Notes: generated by a model not told the origin, from the sequence alone. Counted from the first letter of the stretch, positions 7,967 to 16,435 are shown. The stretch is DNA of 31,613 nt from an uncultured Actinomycetes bacterium (GCA_903901905.1 CAIUSQ010000217.1:1-31613), one strand, 5' to 3'. Translations and numbers: made by a program.

Positions 7967-9177
7967 GCGACAGAACCCCTCTCCATTTTCAATTCAATTT
8001 CCTGATCATCAAATCCCATTTCTTTGAGAATTTGTTTTGTATGTTCCCCATGGCGTGGTGGTGCCATCCTGACTTTAAGGGGGGTTTTTGACATTTTGAT
8101 TGCAGGTGCGACCAATTTAATTTTGCTTCCGGCATTCTCAGTTTCAACAATTAGATTTTGGTATTCAACCTGTTTATTTTCAAAAGCTTGACTGAACGTA
8201 TTGACTGGGGCTGCGAAAATATCTGCAGTTTTAAAGAACTGCATCCACTCACTTGTCGAGCGCTTTTGGAGCGCTTTTTCAAGAACTTGTTCCATTTCTA
8301 CGCGATTTAAGAGTCTGTCTTGATAAGTAGCAAATTTTTCATTATCCAATAAATTCTCTGTACCCAGAATTTTGCATAGCTCAGGTATTTGGCTTCCGCC
8401 GGCCAGGGCAACATGTCCATCACTTGTTTTATAGAAACCGTAGGGAGGAGGAATATAACCGTGACCATGCATCTCAGTAAGCCGTTGTGGCTCTCCAACA
8501 TTTTCATTGTTTAGAAAATGCACAGCATGTTCATTTAATACTGATATTGCGCTGCTGAGTAAATCTACTTCTACGAGTTGACCTTCCTGCGTTTGATTAC
8601 GATGAAGGATTGCGGAAACAACTGCAAGTGCTCCATAAATTCCCCCCAATAAATCAGTGATGGACATTCCAACTGGTTGCGGGTGGCCTGAAGCAGACAG
8701 ATTCATTTGTCCCATACCGCTTATGGCTTGCGCCAAAAGATCCTGTCCAGGCATTTCACTGTATGGCCCCTTAGAGCCGTAGCCTGTTGAAGACAAATAA
8801 ATAATTTTCTCATTAAGTGTTAGACACTTTTCATAACCCAACCCGAGGCGATTCATTACGCCAGGTCGAAAATTTTCACAAAGTACATCGCTAGTAGCAA
8901 CTAATTGCTGCACGATTGCAATTCCTTCAGGATCTTTTAGATTGATTGCAATCGAACGCTTATTTCTATTGTTTGCCAGGAAAGTGGCACTATATAGAGT
9001 AGGTAATTCAGAGCTGTCTAAATATCTTTCATCACTACGTCCGTCAGGCGTTTTAGGATTTACGCGTTCAACTTTGATCACGTCGGCACCCAAATCACCT
9101 AAAATTTGCGACGCGAATGGACCCTGTACTCGTTCCGTAAAATCAAGAACTCGAATGCCTTCTAATACTTTCTTCAT
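7963..9177 (-). CDS. class III (CaiB/BaiF/Frc) CoA-transferase, copy 2
   Basis: Predicted acid:CoA transferase of 404 residues with the same landmarks as the copy at 576-1817: LEGIRVLDFTE, GADVIKVER, TPDGRSDERY, NNRNKRSI, ENFRPGVMNRLGLGYEKC, MPGQD with the expected catalytic Asp146, PPPYGFYKTSDGHVAL and AAPVNTFSQAFE. The two share many blocks and are paralogues, not a split gene, since each is full length with its own catalytic Asp. They could act on different acids or form a heteromer, as described for some succinyl-CoA-dependent transferases. Four-base overlaps join it to the aldehyde dehydrogenase gene upstream and the DppD gene downstream. Confidence 0.9.
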   Translation of the reverse strand: MKKVLEGIRVLDFTERVQGPFASQILGDLGADVIKVERVNPKTPDGRSDERYLDSSELPTLYSATFLANNRNKRSIAINLKDPEGIAIVQQLVATSDVLCENFRPGVMNRLGLGYEKCLTLNEKIIYLSSTGYGSKGPYSEMPGQDLLAQAISGMGQMNLSASGHPQPVGMSITDLLGGIYGALAVVSAILHRNQTQEGQLVEVDLLSSAISVLNEHAVHFLNNENVGEPQRLTEMHGHGYIPPPYGFYKTSDGHVALAGGSQIPELCKILGTENLLDNEKFATYQDRLLNRVEMEQVLEKALQKRSTSEWMQFFKTADIFAAPVNTFSQAFENKQVEYQNLIVETENAGSKIKLVAPAIKMSKTPLKVRMAPPRHGEHTKQILKEMGFDDQEIELKMERGSVA

Positions 9178-10637
9178 TGGATGGTCCCAACTTGCGTTGA
9201 ACGCATTCTGAGCATCCGAACATCGGTTAGTTCATGCATCGCATAATGTGGGCCTTCTCGGGTATTGCCAGATTCGCTGACACCTCCATAAGGCTGCTGA
9301 TCCAGCCTTGATGTCGGGATATCGTTTATTAGAACTCCACCAAAAACTAGTGATTCAAAAGCTGCCAATGATTGTGAAAGATCATGGGTAAATACACCGG
9401 CTTGGAGTCCATAAATAGTTTCATTTGCAAGGTTGATAGCTTCACTGAAAGAGTCATAAACCAACATAGTGAAAACAGGCCCAAACACTTCTTGCTCGCG
9501 CAACTTAGTACCAAGTGGTGCATTAGCTACGATGGTTGGGAGATTAACTTTTTCTCCATGTGATCCACCGACAAGAATTGAAGCGCCCGCAGCTTTTGCT
9601 TCATCAATCCAAGAGTTAACTCTTTGAGCAGCTTCAGTAGTAATGAGAGGCCCAACACTTGTTGATTCATCGAATGGATCTGAAGCTTTTAACTTTCCTA
9701 CCTTTGCGACAATAATCTTTTGAAACTTCTCATAAATTGATCTATGAACAAACACTCTCTGAACAGAAATACAGCTTTGACCGCCTGCTGCATAAGCACC
9801 GGTGACTATTTTTTCAGCAGCATCTTCGATATCCGCTGTTTCGGTGACAATTACAGGAGCATTTGAACCCAACTCCAACAAAGTCTTCTTTCGTGATGAC
9901 TTGGCAGCAATTGACCAGCCAACACGTGAACTACCCGTGAAACTAATTACACTAGGGATTGAATTTTCAACTAGGGCTGCTCCAGCTGATCCATCGCCAT
10001 CTGTTACTACATTGAGCCAATCTTTACCTAAGCCAGCTTGAAAAGCACAATCTTGGAATAGAAGTGCTGTTAGCGGTGTCTGATGTGCTGGTTTGAGTAC
10101 GACCGTGCATCCCACTGCAATCGCAGGGGCAACTTTGTGAACAACTGTGTTTAATGGGAAATTAAATGGGGTTATCGCTGCTACAACGCCACGGGGAATT
10201 CTCTTTTCTAGAGCTAAACTCCCAAATCCTGCCTCCGTCACATCTGTTGGTATCACTCGGGATGCCACAGTACGGGCTTCGGCTGCAGTGAACTTAACTG
10301 TCTCTATAGCGCGACTTACTTCAATTCGACTGTCTCTAATGCATTTTCCAGATTCAAGTGTTATGAGCGCCGCAAAATCTTCACTTCTTGTAGTTAAAAT
10401 TGAAGCTAATCTCTCTAAAACTGCGATTCTTGCATATAACGGCATTCCTTTTTTAAATGCTTTCTCAGCAAGGAGGCAGGCCTGATTTACTTCATCGAGT
10501 CCGCAGTTTGCAACTTCAGCTATAAGTTCTGATGTATATGGATCAAAGACTTTAACTTTCGCAGCCTTAGGGAATGCTTGGTCATTCGTTACCACAGCAT
10601 TAAGTGCACGTGAACGGAGTTCGCTAGAAATGCTCAC
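9174..10637 (-). CDS. NAD(P)-dependent aldehyde dehydrogenase
   Basis: Oxidises an aldehyde to an acid. Its 487 residues are typical. Catalytic residues are all present: Asn159 in ITPFNFPLN, Lys182 in LKPAHQTP, Glu255 in LLELGSNAP, Cys289 in GGQSCIS and Glu382 in EVFGP. The GGQSCISVQRVFVH stretch and the ending YGGVSESGNTREGPHYAMHELTD are like non-acylating enzymes of the lactaldehyde/succinate-semialdehyde group rather than methylmalonate-semialdehyde dehydrogenase. It has 4-base overlaps with the DppC gene upstream and the CoA-transferase gene downstream. A likely substrate is the aldehyde released by the HpaI-type aldolase of the same operon, but this is inference. Confidence 0.9.
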   Translation of the reverse strand: MSISSELRSRALNAVVTNDQAFPKAAKVKVFDPYTSELIAEVANCGLDEVNQACLLAEKAFKKGMPLYARIAVLERLASILTTRSEDFAALITLESGKCIRDSRIEVSRAIETVKFTAAEARTVASRVIPTDVTEAGFGSLALEKRIPRGVVAAITPFNFPLNTVVHKVAPAIAVGCTVVLKPAHQTPLTALLFQDCAFQAGLGKDWLNVVTDGDGSAGAALVENSIPSVISFTGSSRVGWSIAAKSSRKKTLLELGSNAPVIVTETADIEDAAEKIVTGAYAAGGQSCISVQRVFVHRSIYEKFQKIIVAKVGKLKASDPFDESTSVGPLITTEAAQRVNSWIDEAKAAGASILVGGSHGEKVNLPTIVANAPLGTKLREQEVFGPVFTMLVYDSFSEAINLANETIYGLQAGVFTHDLSQSLAAFESLVFGGVLINDIPTSRLDQQPYGGVSESGNTREGPHYAMHELTDVRMLRMRSTQVGTIQ

Positions 10638-11527
10638 TTGCTTGCCTCCTTTGGTGTAGTGACTCTTTGAGAATTACTTTTAACTGTCTTAGCGCGAAAC
10701 CAGGTAGCAATAATATTTACGCTCAGTGTTGTGAATAGAATCGCAAATCCCGGCATTGCAACTAGCCACCAAGAAGATCTCAAATACTCACGACCTTCTG
10801 AAATCATCAAGCCCCATGAGGTATTTGGAGGTTGTATACCCAGACCTAGGAAACTTAAAGAAGCCTCAGTTAGCATGACAATTGCAAGATCCAAAGTTGC
10901 TAAGACCAGAATAGGTGCAGCTAAATTTGGAATTAAGTGGCGAATCATTATTCTCTTATCAGAAGAACCTAGCGCCCTGGCAGATTCAATAAATAGCTCT
11001 TCTCTTAACGACAGCGTTAAGCCACGAGTCACGCGTGCATAGATCATCCATCGAGTTATCGCAAGAACTAATACGACATTCATGAAACTTGGTCCTAAAA
11101 CATAAAGAACTAATAGTGCTGCCAAGAGAGAAGGGATACTCATTTGCAAGTCAACAATTCTCATCATGACTGTGTCGATGACTCCACGATAATAGCCAGC
11201 AATTAATCCAATAATTGTTCCTAATGTCCCTGAGAGAATTACGCTGACAACTCCAACGGAGAGAGAAACCCGTGAGCCCAACATAATTCGAGAAAGTAAA
11301 TCTCTTCCTAAGGCATCAGTTCCCAGCAAGTGTGTGCCTGACCCATCAATACTTGGTGTGCCAGGTGGCATGTTTGCCATCTTTACATTAATTGCATAAG
11401 GATCAAATGGAGCAAGTAAACTAAGGAAAATTGCGCTACTTACGACCAACGCTAAAATGGCAATACTGATTGAAACCAGTTTGTGATTCCAAACAAATTT
11501 CGCCATCTGCATTAGTTGTTTCCTCAT
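10634..11527 (-). CDS. Dpp/Opp-type ABC transporter permease, DppC family
   Basis: Second permease subunit. An N-terminal TM helix (LVSISIAILALVVSSAIFLSLLAPF) is followed by the DppC motif HLLGTDALGRDLLSRIMLGSRVSL, five further helices, the EAA loop (RALGSSDKRIMIRHLIPNLAAPILV) and EASLSFLGLGIQPPNTSWG. The frame remains open to 11644, but that extension overlaps 113 bases of the SDR gene and encodes Cys/Arg-rich sequence unlike a DppC N-terminus, so it is left out. The ATG at 11527 follows the SDR stop by 4 bases with no clear ribosome site; the ATG at 11512 has GAGGA 8 bases upstream and is an equally good start. Its partner DppB lies far downstream at 1833. Confidence 0.9.
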   Translation of the reverse strand: MRKQLMQMAKFVWNHKLVSISIAILALVVSSAIFLSLLAPFDPYAINVKMANMPPGTPSIDGSGTHLLGTDALGRDLLSRIMLGSRVSLSVGVVSVILSGTLGTIIGLIAGYYRGVIDTVMMRIVDLQMSIPSLLAALLVLYVLGPSFMNVVLVLAITRWMIYARVTRGLTLSLREELFIESARALGSSDKRIMIRHLIPNLAAPILVLATLDLAIVMLTEASLSFLGLGIQPPNTSWGLMISEGREYLRSSWWLVAMPGFAILFTTLSVNIIATWFRAKTVKSNSQRVTTPKEASK

Positions 11528-11531
11528 AGTT

Positions 11532-12314
11532 TCAACCCAGCATCGAGACGCCACCATCGACACAAAGTGCGATGCCAGTGATAAATGAAGCATCTTGCGA
11601 AAGCAAGAACTCCGCTGCCGATGCCTGCTCTTCTGGTTTTGCAAGACGGCCTAGTGGAATTCCAGGTCGAAATGCTTCAAGTGAGCCTTTAACTTTTTCT
11701 TCCAAAACCTTAGGTCCATCTGTTCTTACCGCTTGTTCGATCATTGGCGTAGCTGTGACTCCTGGAAGAAGTGCATTTACTCGCACGCCATGTTTGGCCA
11801 ATTCGAGAGCAACCTGCTTTGTCAGACTAAGTACTGCTGCTTTGCTAACACAATAGGCAGATTGATTCATCCGAGCTGCAAGGGCTGTAACGGATGAAAC
11901 AGTTACGATTGATCCCTTGGATGCAATCAATGCCTCTGTAGAAGCTTTAATTGCAACTAAAGTTCCGGTTACATTGATGTGTTGAATCAAATTCCATGTT
12001 TCTAATTCGATTTTATCAACGCTCTCGGCTGTTTGTCGGATACCAGCAGCAGTCACGAGTCCGTTAAGTGCCCCAAATTCAGAAACAACTTTCTGGACAA
12101 TTCCCTTCATTGACTCTAAATCTGTTGTATCTGCAGCGTAGCCTTTTACTTGTAAACCCTCAGAGACTAGTTGAGTGACAGCTTTTTCGACTGAATTCGG
12201 GTCGAGGTCACACAAAACTACTCTTGCTCCTGAGCTACAAAATCTGCGGGCCATCGCCAATCCCATTCCACCAGTGCCCCCAGTTATTAGAATTACATCT
12301 CCACTCAATCTCAT
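11532..12314 (-). CDS. short-chain dehydrogenase/reductase (SDR)
   Basis: Classical SDR of 260 residues, probably oxidising a hydroxy-acid or hydroxyacyl-CoA intermediate. The nucleotide motif TGGTGGMG is at residues 11-18, and Asp36 at the end of strand 2 (VVLCDLD) favours NAD over NADP. The catalytic tetrad is Asn114, Ser141, Tyr154 and Lys158 (YCVSK), followed by ALLPGVTATPM and the C-terminal FITGIALCVDGG. It overlaps the dehydrogenase gene upstream by 4 bases. Resemblance to 3-oxoacyl-ACP reductases is generic and does not define the substrate. Confidence 0.88.
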   Translation of the reverse strand: MRLSGDVILITGGTGGMGLAMARRFCSSGARVVLCDLDPNSVEKAVTQLVSEGLQVKGYAADTTDLESMKGIVQKVVSEFGALNGLVTAAGIRQTAESVDKIELETWNLIQHINVTGTLVAIKASTEALIASKGSIVTVSSVTALAARMNQSAYCVSKAAVLSLTKQVALELAKHGVRVNALLPGVTATPMIEQAVRTDGPKVLEEKVKGSLEAFRPGIPLGRLAKPEEQASAAEFLLSQDASFITGIALCVDGGVSMLG

Positions 12315-13417
12315 TTTTTTCCCCTTGCATCTGGAGTAAAACTCCCTGCATCAGAGTTGATTTGATCAATGAGGGCTGCAGTTACATCTGCGGTAGAAAA
12401 CTTGCCCCCAAGATCTGGTGTCTTTACATCACTAGCGAGTACGGCTTCCATTGAATGCATTAGGTGCTCTGCTGCCTTTTTTTCTCCAAGATGTTCTAGC
12501 ATCATTGCCCCTGACCAAATTTGTCCTATTGGGTTTGCAATACCTTTTCCTGAAATATCTGGAGCAGAGCCATGGACAGGTTCAAACATGGATGGAAATT
12601 CCCGCTCGGGATTGATGTTCGCACTAGGTGCGATTCCAATGCTCCCAGCAGCTGCTGCAGATAGATCAGTAAGGATGTCACCAAATAGATTTGAGGCGAC
12701 AACAACATCGAATCTCGATGGGTCCAAAATGAACATCGCTACTAAGGCATCAATGTGATATTGGTTAGTTCCAATTTGTGGGAATAATTCTTTGCGCTCT
12801 TCGAAAATCTCATCCCAAAATGGCATTGTGTGGATGATTCCGTTTGATTTGGTAGCCGAAGTCAACTTCTTCTTTCGAGTATTAGCTAAATTGAATGAGT
12901 AGTCCATAACTCTCTCAACGCCACGGCGAGTAAATACTGATTCTTGTACTGCCATTTCATAGGCAGTTCCAGTGTGCAACCGTCCACCAATTGATGAGTA
13001 CTCACCTTCGTTATTCTCCCGAATAACCACAATGTCAAAATTATTCGCACGCTCATCTTTAAGTGGGCTAGGTACGCCCTTCATTATGCGTGCTGGGCGT
13101 TGATTAATATATTGTTGAAAAGTTCTACGAATTGGAATGAGCATTCCCCAGAGAGATACGTGGTCTGGTACATCCGGAGCACCTACCGCTCCAAGGAAAA
13201 TTGCATCGTCATCAGCAATGAGCTCTAAAGCATTTGATGGCATCATAAGACCATCCTTGAGGAATCGTTTGCATCCCCAGTCATAGAGTTTCCAATTGCA
13301 TTGGAACCCATGTAATCCACCAAGAAAATCAATAACTTGCGTTCCGGCAGGTAAAACTTCTAAACCAATTCCATCTCCAGGCAAAGTCGCAATCGAATAC
13401 TGAGTCTTTACTGCCAT
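12311..13417 (-). CDS. tartrate dehydrogenase / D-malate dehydrogenase-type beta-decarboxylating dehydrogenase
   Basis: Member of the isopropylmalate/isocitrate dehydrogenase fold, of the TtuC/DmlA branch that oxidises (and often decarboxylates) tartrate, D-malate or related 2-hydroxy diacids with NAD and a divalent metal. Its 368 residues include PGDGIG, the substrate-binding arginines Arg97, Arg107 and Arg133, Tyr140 in NEGEYSSIGGR, Lys190 in TSATKSNGI, and the metal aspartates Asp223, Asp247 and Asp251 in YHIDALVAMF and NLFGDILTD. SLWGMLIPIRRTFQQYINQRP replaces the leucine-pathway sequence and marks the tartrate/D-malate branch. It overlaps the MaoC gene upstream by 10 bases and the SDR downstream by 4. 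With TarD-like dehydratase and glycerate kinase genes nearby, tartrate use is a plausible role. Confidence 0.85.
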   Translation of the reverse strand: MAVKTQYSIATLPGDGIGLEVLPAGTQVIDFLGGLHGFQCNWKLYDWGCKRFLKDGLMMPSNALELIADDDAIFLGAVGAPDVPDHVSLWGMLIPIRRTFQQYINQRPARIMKGVPSPLKDERANNFDIVVIRENNEGEYSSIGGRLHTGTAYEMAVQESVFTRRGVERVMDYSFNLANTRKKKLTSATKSNGIIHTMPFWDEIFEERKELFPQIGTNQYHIDALVAMFILDPSRFDVVVASNLFGDILTDLSAAAAGSIGIAPSANINPEREFPSMFEPVHGSAPDISGKGIANPIGQIWSGAMMLEHLGEKKAAEHLMHSMEAVLASDVKTPDLGGKFSTADVTAALIDQINSDAGSFTPDARGKK

Positions 13418-13806
13418 TGGATCACGCCCTCACTCAGAGTGGTTTTTTCCTGTGCAACATTTTCTGTCCAGAGTTCGACTTCAACTCGATCCTTCTCGGC
13501 TTTTGTAACAACTCCCCAACACAAAATTGGTTGGCCAACTAAATCAACACCGCGGTAGGTTGCACCAAATTCTGAGAACCAAGCACCTGGACCGGCCCAT
13601 TCCAAAGCCATTTGGGCCAAATATCCAGCCTTTAAGAATCCATGAACAATCACAGTTGGGAAGCCGCGAGAGATTGCATAATCTGCGTCGTAGTGAATTA
13701 AATTAAAATCCTGGGAAGATCCGGCAAACTTAACCAGATCGGTTTTAGTGGCCACCATCGTCAACGGGCCAATTCTCTCTCCCTTGACAGCATTAATCTC
13801 TCCCAT
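13408..13806 (-). CDS. MaoC-like dehydratase/hydratase, single hot-dog domain
   Basis: A 132-residue hot-dog protein of the R-specific enoyl-CoA hydratase family. The hydratase-2 motif is seen in AGSSQDFNLIHYDADYAISRGF, with the catalytic pair Asp33 and His38 at the expected spacing of five, followed by VIVHGFLKAGYLA. Its start overlaps the stop of the upstream double hot-dog gene by one base (TAATG), so the two are probably made together. The three hot-dog proteins at the head of the operon may form a heteromeric hydratase; alternatively they are separate enzymes for different intermediates. Confidence 0.85.
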   Translation of the reverse strand: MGEINAVKGERIGPLTMVATKTDLVKFAGSSQDFNLIHYDADYAISRGFPTVIVHGFLKAGYLAQMALEWAGPGAWFSEFGATYRGVDLVGQPILCWGVVTKAEKDRVEVELWTENVAQEKTTLSEGVIQWQ

Positions 13807-14711
13807 TATTTGACCGCCTCTGACCCAGAAACGCTGGGCAATGCAAAGGCAAGCACGTGCCCATTGCGGGAATGAGCAACTTGAATTCCCGATTCATCAG
13901 CCATGATGTTTTCCCTGACCCTAAATAGAAGAGTTCTGTTGCCGCTCTTCTTGATATAGGCATCAACGTAAGTTGTTGTCACTGAAATTTTTTCGCCAGT
14001 TTTAAGAGGTCTCTTGTAGACAACTTTATTAAATGCGTTTCCACCACCCACCTTTTTAAGTGGCAATTCAAGAAGAAAATCATCAACACATAAATCTCTT
14101 CGCTCAATGGGATCTAATGCACCAAAAAAGGTAGTTGGAGCAAATTCTGAATCTGTTGGATTCTTTTTACCAATAACACGGGAGTATCTCTCAACATCAG
14201 TTTTGGCGATTTCATATACAAATGGGCCTTTAGGCGTGCCGATTTCAAGCACTTCTAGAAGCCTTGCCATTGGAATCTCGCTGATTTGCTCCGCTTGAAC
14301 TTGAACTTCACAGAGAGCTTCGGTTGTAACTTTCTGCTCACCATTTGTAATTTTGATCTCGCATTTCAACTGTACAAAATCTTCACTATCGCTAATGACC
14401 TCAATCACACGGCCATTCACATACATCTCTTCCCCAACAAAATCGGTATCAAGATATTTGATTGAAAATTTCAAGGTCTTAACTTCACTACCCAACCAAA
14501 CATTGAGCAGATTACGAATTACCATTGCCTTCCAAGGGCCATTAATCACTGGTGCACGAAAGCCTCTTGCTTGTGCTGCTGATGCCTCATAGTGGAAATT
14601 TGTAAAGTCATCGCATGACCCAGCCCATCGAACCATGTCTTCGATTGAGCAACGTACTGGTCCAATTTCTTGAAAGACGAATCCGTTCTTATCTTTAATA
14701 TCTAGAATCAT
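13806..14711 (-). CDS. two-domain hot-dog protein: MaoC-type dehydratase plus FAS1-DH-like domain
   Basis: The 301-residue protein has two hot-dog domains. Residues 10-140 form a MaoC-type domain with the catalytic dyad Asp35 and His40 in SCDDFTNFHYEASAAQARGF, then APVINGPWKAMVIRNLL. Residues 165-295 resemble the FAS1-DH/MaoC N-terminal type: VERYSRVIGKKNPTD, APTTFFGALDP, then VYKRPLKTGEKISVTTTYVDAY and GHVLAF. In familiar double hot-dog hydratases the FAS1-DH-like half usually comes first, so this order is reversed. It overlaps the upstream gene by 4 bases. It probably hydrates or dehydrates a CoA ester in the pathway; the exact substrate is unknown. Confidence 0.8.
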   Translation of the reverse strand: MILDIKDKNGFVFQEIGPVRCSIEDMVRWAGSCDDFTNFHYEASAAQARGFRAPVINGPWKAMVIRNLLNVWLGSEVKTLKFSIKYLDTDFVGEEMYVNGRVIEVISDSEDFVQLKCEIKITNGEQKVTTEALCEVQVQAEQISEIPMARLLEVLEIGTPKGPFVYEIAKTDVERYSRVIGKKNPTDSEFAPTTFFGALDPIERRDLCVDDFLLELPLKKVGGGNAFNKVVYKRPLKTGEKISVTTTYVDAYIKKSGNRTLLFRVRENIMADESGIQVAHSRNGHVLAFALPSVSGSEAVK

Positions 14712-15187
14712 TGTTTTTCCCCACTTGCGACTTCAAAGTCCAAGCTTGTACCCCTGGCGATTCCAATCAATTTTCCTTCTGAGTTTCTGAATTCGATTTC
14801 ATAAATGCTTCTAATCATGTGGCGATTGTCAGAAGTTCTTCTCTCCTGGATGCTCGCGATTCGAGAGATTGCAGTTAGTGGTGTACTGGGGATGTCATGA
14901 AACTGCTCCCATTCACTGCCTCCATCAATTTGTTTATCTAAAGTTCTACTCCGTGGAAGTCCGCATGAAAGTGCAAAGATGAGCGGATCTGGACAAATGA
15001 AAGAAATATCCACGGGAGGCTGAACTTGCAGCTCATGCACTGGGCGTGAGATCGACGACCATGCCAAAGAAGTTTTATGTGTATTGGCACTAACATATTT
15101 GACGGTTCCAACAGAGGCTAACAAATTTACAGCCTCAGCAGAATCAAGGCTGTGCCACGCCTGATGGTTCTGCTCTATAACCCTCAA
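14708..15187 (-). CDS. FAS1-DH / MaoC-N-like hot-dog domain protein
   Basis: First gene of the long operon; 159 residues. The visible family features are near the middle and end: GGSEWEQFHDIPSTPLTAISRIASIQERR and HMIRSIYEIEFRNSEGKLIGIARGTSLDF. These resemble the N-terminal non-catalytic half of two-domain hydratases such as mesaconyl-C4-CoA hydratase. No Asp/His catalytic pair was found, so it is probably a partner subunit of the hot-dog proteins encoded next to it. The start is a TTG at 15187 with a strong AGGGGAG element 6 bases upstream. Its stop overlaps the next start by 4 bases. A candidate promoter and LacI-type operator lie just upstream. Confidence 0.75.
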   Translation of the reverse strand: MRVIEQNHQAWHSLDSAEAVNLLASVGTVKYVSANTHKTSLAWSSISRPVHELQVQPPVDISFICPDPLIFALSCGLPRSRTLDKQIDGGSEWEQFHDIPSTPLTAISRIASIQERRTSDNRHMIRSIYEIEFRNSEGKLIGIARGTSLDFEVASGEKQ

Positions 15188-15210
15188 CTTCTACTCCCCT
15201 ACCTCTTAAA

Positions 15211-15239
15211 ATTGCACTATTTCATGATATCGATTTCAA
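15211..15239 (-). promoter_or_regulatory. candidate promoter of the 15-gene catabolic/transport operon
   Basis: On the minus strand TTGAAA (15239-15234) is followed after 17 bases by TGCAAT (15216-15211), a 4/6 match to TATAAT. Transcription would start near 15204, leaving a short leader that contains the AGGGGAG ribosome site before the TTG at 15187. The operator-like site overlaps the -35 box and spacer, as expected for repression. Confidence 0.45.
15225..15238. promoter_or_regulatory. LacI-type operator-like site upstream of the long operon
   Basis: TGATATCGATTTCA is a 14-base near-palindrome centred on CG with one mismatched pair. CG-centred, TGA-flanked palindromes are typical of LacI-family operators. 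The complement of the site at 19975-19988 is identical except for one base. The adjacent LacI-family gene (15333-16376) is the obvious candidate regulator. Confidence 0.65.
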
Positions 15240-15332
15240 GAATTACCGAAAGCATCACATAGGCGGTTCTGAAAGGCAATAGACGTTATCTAATTGTTAT
15301 AAAGTCAATGGAGTCATTTAGGTGTGACTTTT

Positions 15333-16376
15333 CTACCGCTTAGCCTTTAAGGTTGATGCTCGCACAATTAGTTGAGTCGGCAGCAGTATCTTCTGCGATC
15401 TCTTTGGCCTGCTTTCGAGCTCTTCCAGAACAATCTTTACAACCCACTGAGCTAACTCGTTTAGGTCTCGGCTCAGCGCCGTAAATGGAGGGGTGAACAG
15501 CGGATATAGAGGCGTGTCCTCTGCAATTGCTACGGCCAAATCCTGACCAACAGTTATCCCCCTAGCCTTCAATACCCCTAGAACTCCTGAAATTGTTGCG
15601 GTGTTTCCATTTCCAATAATCAAGCTGGTAGGAGGCTTCTTTAAATCCAAAAGCTCTTCAACAGCCGACCGTCCAAAAGCTTCAGAACCACGTCCAGAGC
15701 GATGAAGCTCAGGATCCAATTGAATCTCTCTTTCCTTATGGGCTAGTTTATAACCAATATGTCTTTCTCTGCTGGGATAACCACTGATTGGACCATTGAT
15801 AAGAGCAATCTTTCTATGTCCTTGGTCAAATAAATGATTAGTGAGTTTTATGGCTCCAGATTTATGATCAGTAAGTACCTCGCTCAAGTTAGGAAGATTT
15901 ATTGAGCGGTCTAATAAAACAACTGGAATTTTCATGATTTTGAGTTGCTGTAAGAGATCTTTCCCTGAGTCATTAGAAAAGGATGCGATAAGAGCATCTA
16001 CTCGTCTCTGCTTCAAAATAAGAAGGTTCTCTAAGTCATACTCGCTGTTGCCATTTGAATTTGTAAAAATTACTCCATACCCAGCATCTCTTAGTTCGGT
16101 TTCAATTGTGTCAAAAATGCGAGTGATGGAAGGGTTCAAAATATCGCTTACTAGAACGCCAATTGTTTTAGAACTGCCTTTTCTTAGTGAGGAGGCAAGT
16201 AAGTCTGGGCGGTACCCAATCTCGTTTGCAACTGTAATAATTTTTTCACGCAGGCTTTCGCGCATATGCGGATAGCCGCTTAGCGCTCTTGTTACGGAAG
16301 CCGGCGAACACCCGACAATCTTTGCAACGTCCTTAATATTTGGTTCAATATTTTCAGAGGAAGTGTGTGAATTCAT
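15333..16376 (-). CDS. LacI-family transcriptional repressor
   Basis: Local regulator, 347 residues. The N-terminal helix-turn-helix is NIKDVAKIVGCSPASVTRALSG (residues 13-34). The hinge helix PDLLASSLRKGSSKTIGVLV carries the leucine that intercalates at the central CG step in PurR/LacI-type operators. A periplasmic-binding-protein-like effector domain follows, with DILNPSITRIFDTIE, DALIASFS, VVLLDRSI, HRKIALINGPISGYPSRERHIGY and AIAEDTPLYPLFTPPFTALSRD. The ATG at 16376 has GAGAGG 7 bases upstream. The gene lies between the TarD/transporter genes and the long operon, all on the same strand, and paired CG-centred sites occur at 15225 and 19975. The effector is probably a sugar acid, hydroxy diacid or derived metabolite. 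Confidence 0.92.
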   Translation of the reverse strand: MNSHTSSENIEPNIKDVAKIVGCSPASVTRALSGYPHMRESLREKIITVANEIGYRPDLLASSLRKGSSKTIGVLVSDILNPSITRIFDTIETELRDAGYGVIFTNSNGNSEYDLENLLILKQRRVDALIASFSNDSGKDLLQQLKIMKIPVVLLDRSINLPNLSEVLTDHKSGAIKLTNHLFDQGHRKIALINGPISGYPSRERHIGYKLAHKEREIQLDPELHRSGRGSEAFGRSAVEELLDLKKPPTSLIIGNGNTATISGVLGVLKARGITVGQDLAVAIAEDTPLYPLFTPPFTALSRDLNELAQWVVKIVLEELESRPKRSQKILLPTQLIVRASTLKAKR

Positions 16377-16429
16377 GAACTTGCCTCTCTTTTTAGATGC
16401 AGGAGGGAATGAGTCTGGCTAGGCTGCAC

Positions 16430-16435
16430 ATTATA
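16430..16435 (-). promoter_or_regulatory. possible -10 box of the lacI-type gene
   Basis: A perfect TATAAT on the minus strand overlaps the transporter stop codon, 53 bases before the repressor ATG. The only upstream match is TTGCTC at a short 15-base spacing, so this promoter is tentative; the repressor may instead be read through from the transporter gene. Confidence 0.35.

Noticed and set aside
11528..11644. N-terminal extension of the DppC frame into the SDR gene
   Set aside because: It overlaps 113 bases of a well-supported SDR coding end and encodes sequence unlike any DppC N-terminus; start codons at 11527 and 11512 fit the family.
15301..15331. AAAGTCA/TGACTTT inverted repeat after the repressor gene as a terminator
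   Set aside because: Seven-base arms around a 17-base loop with no U-run are too weak to call a terminator.
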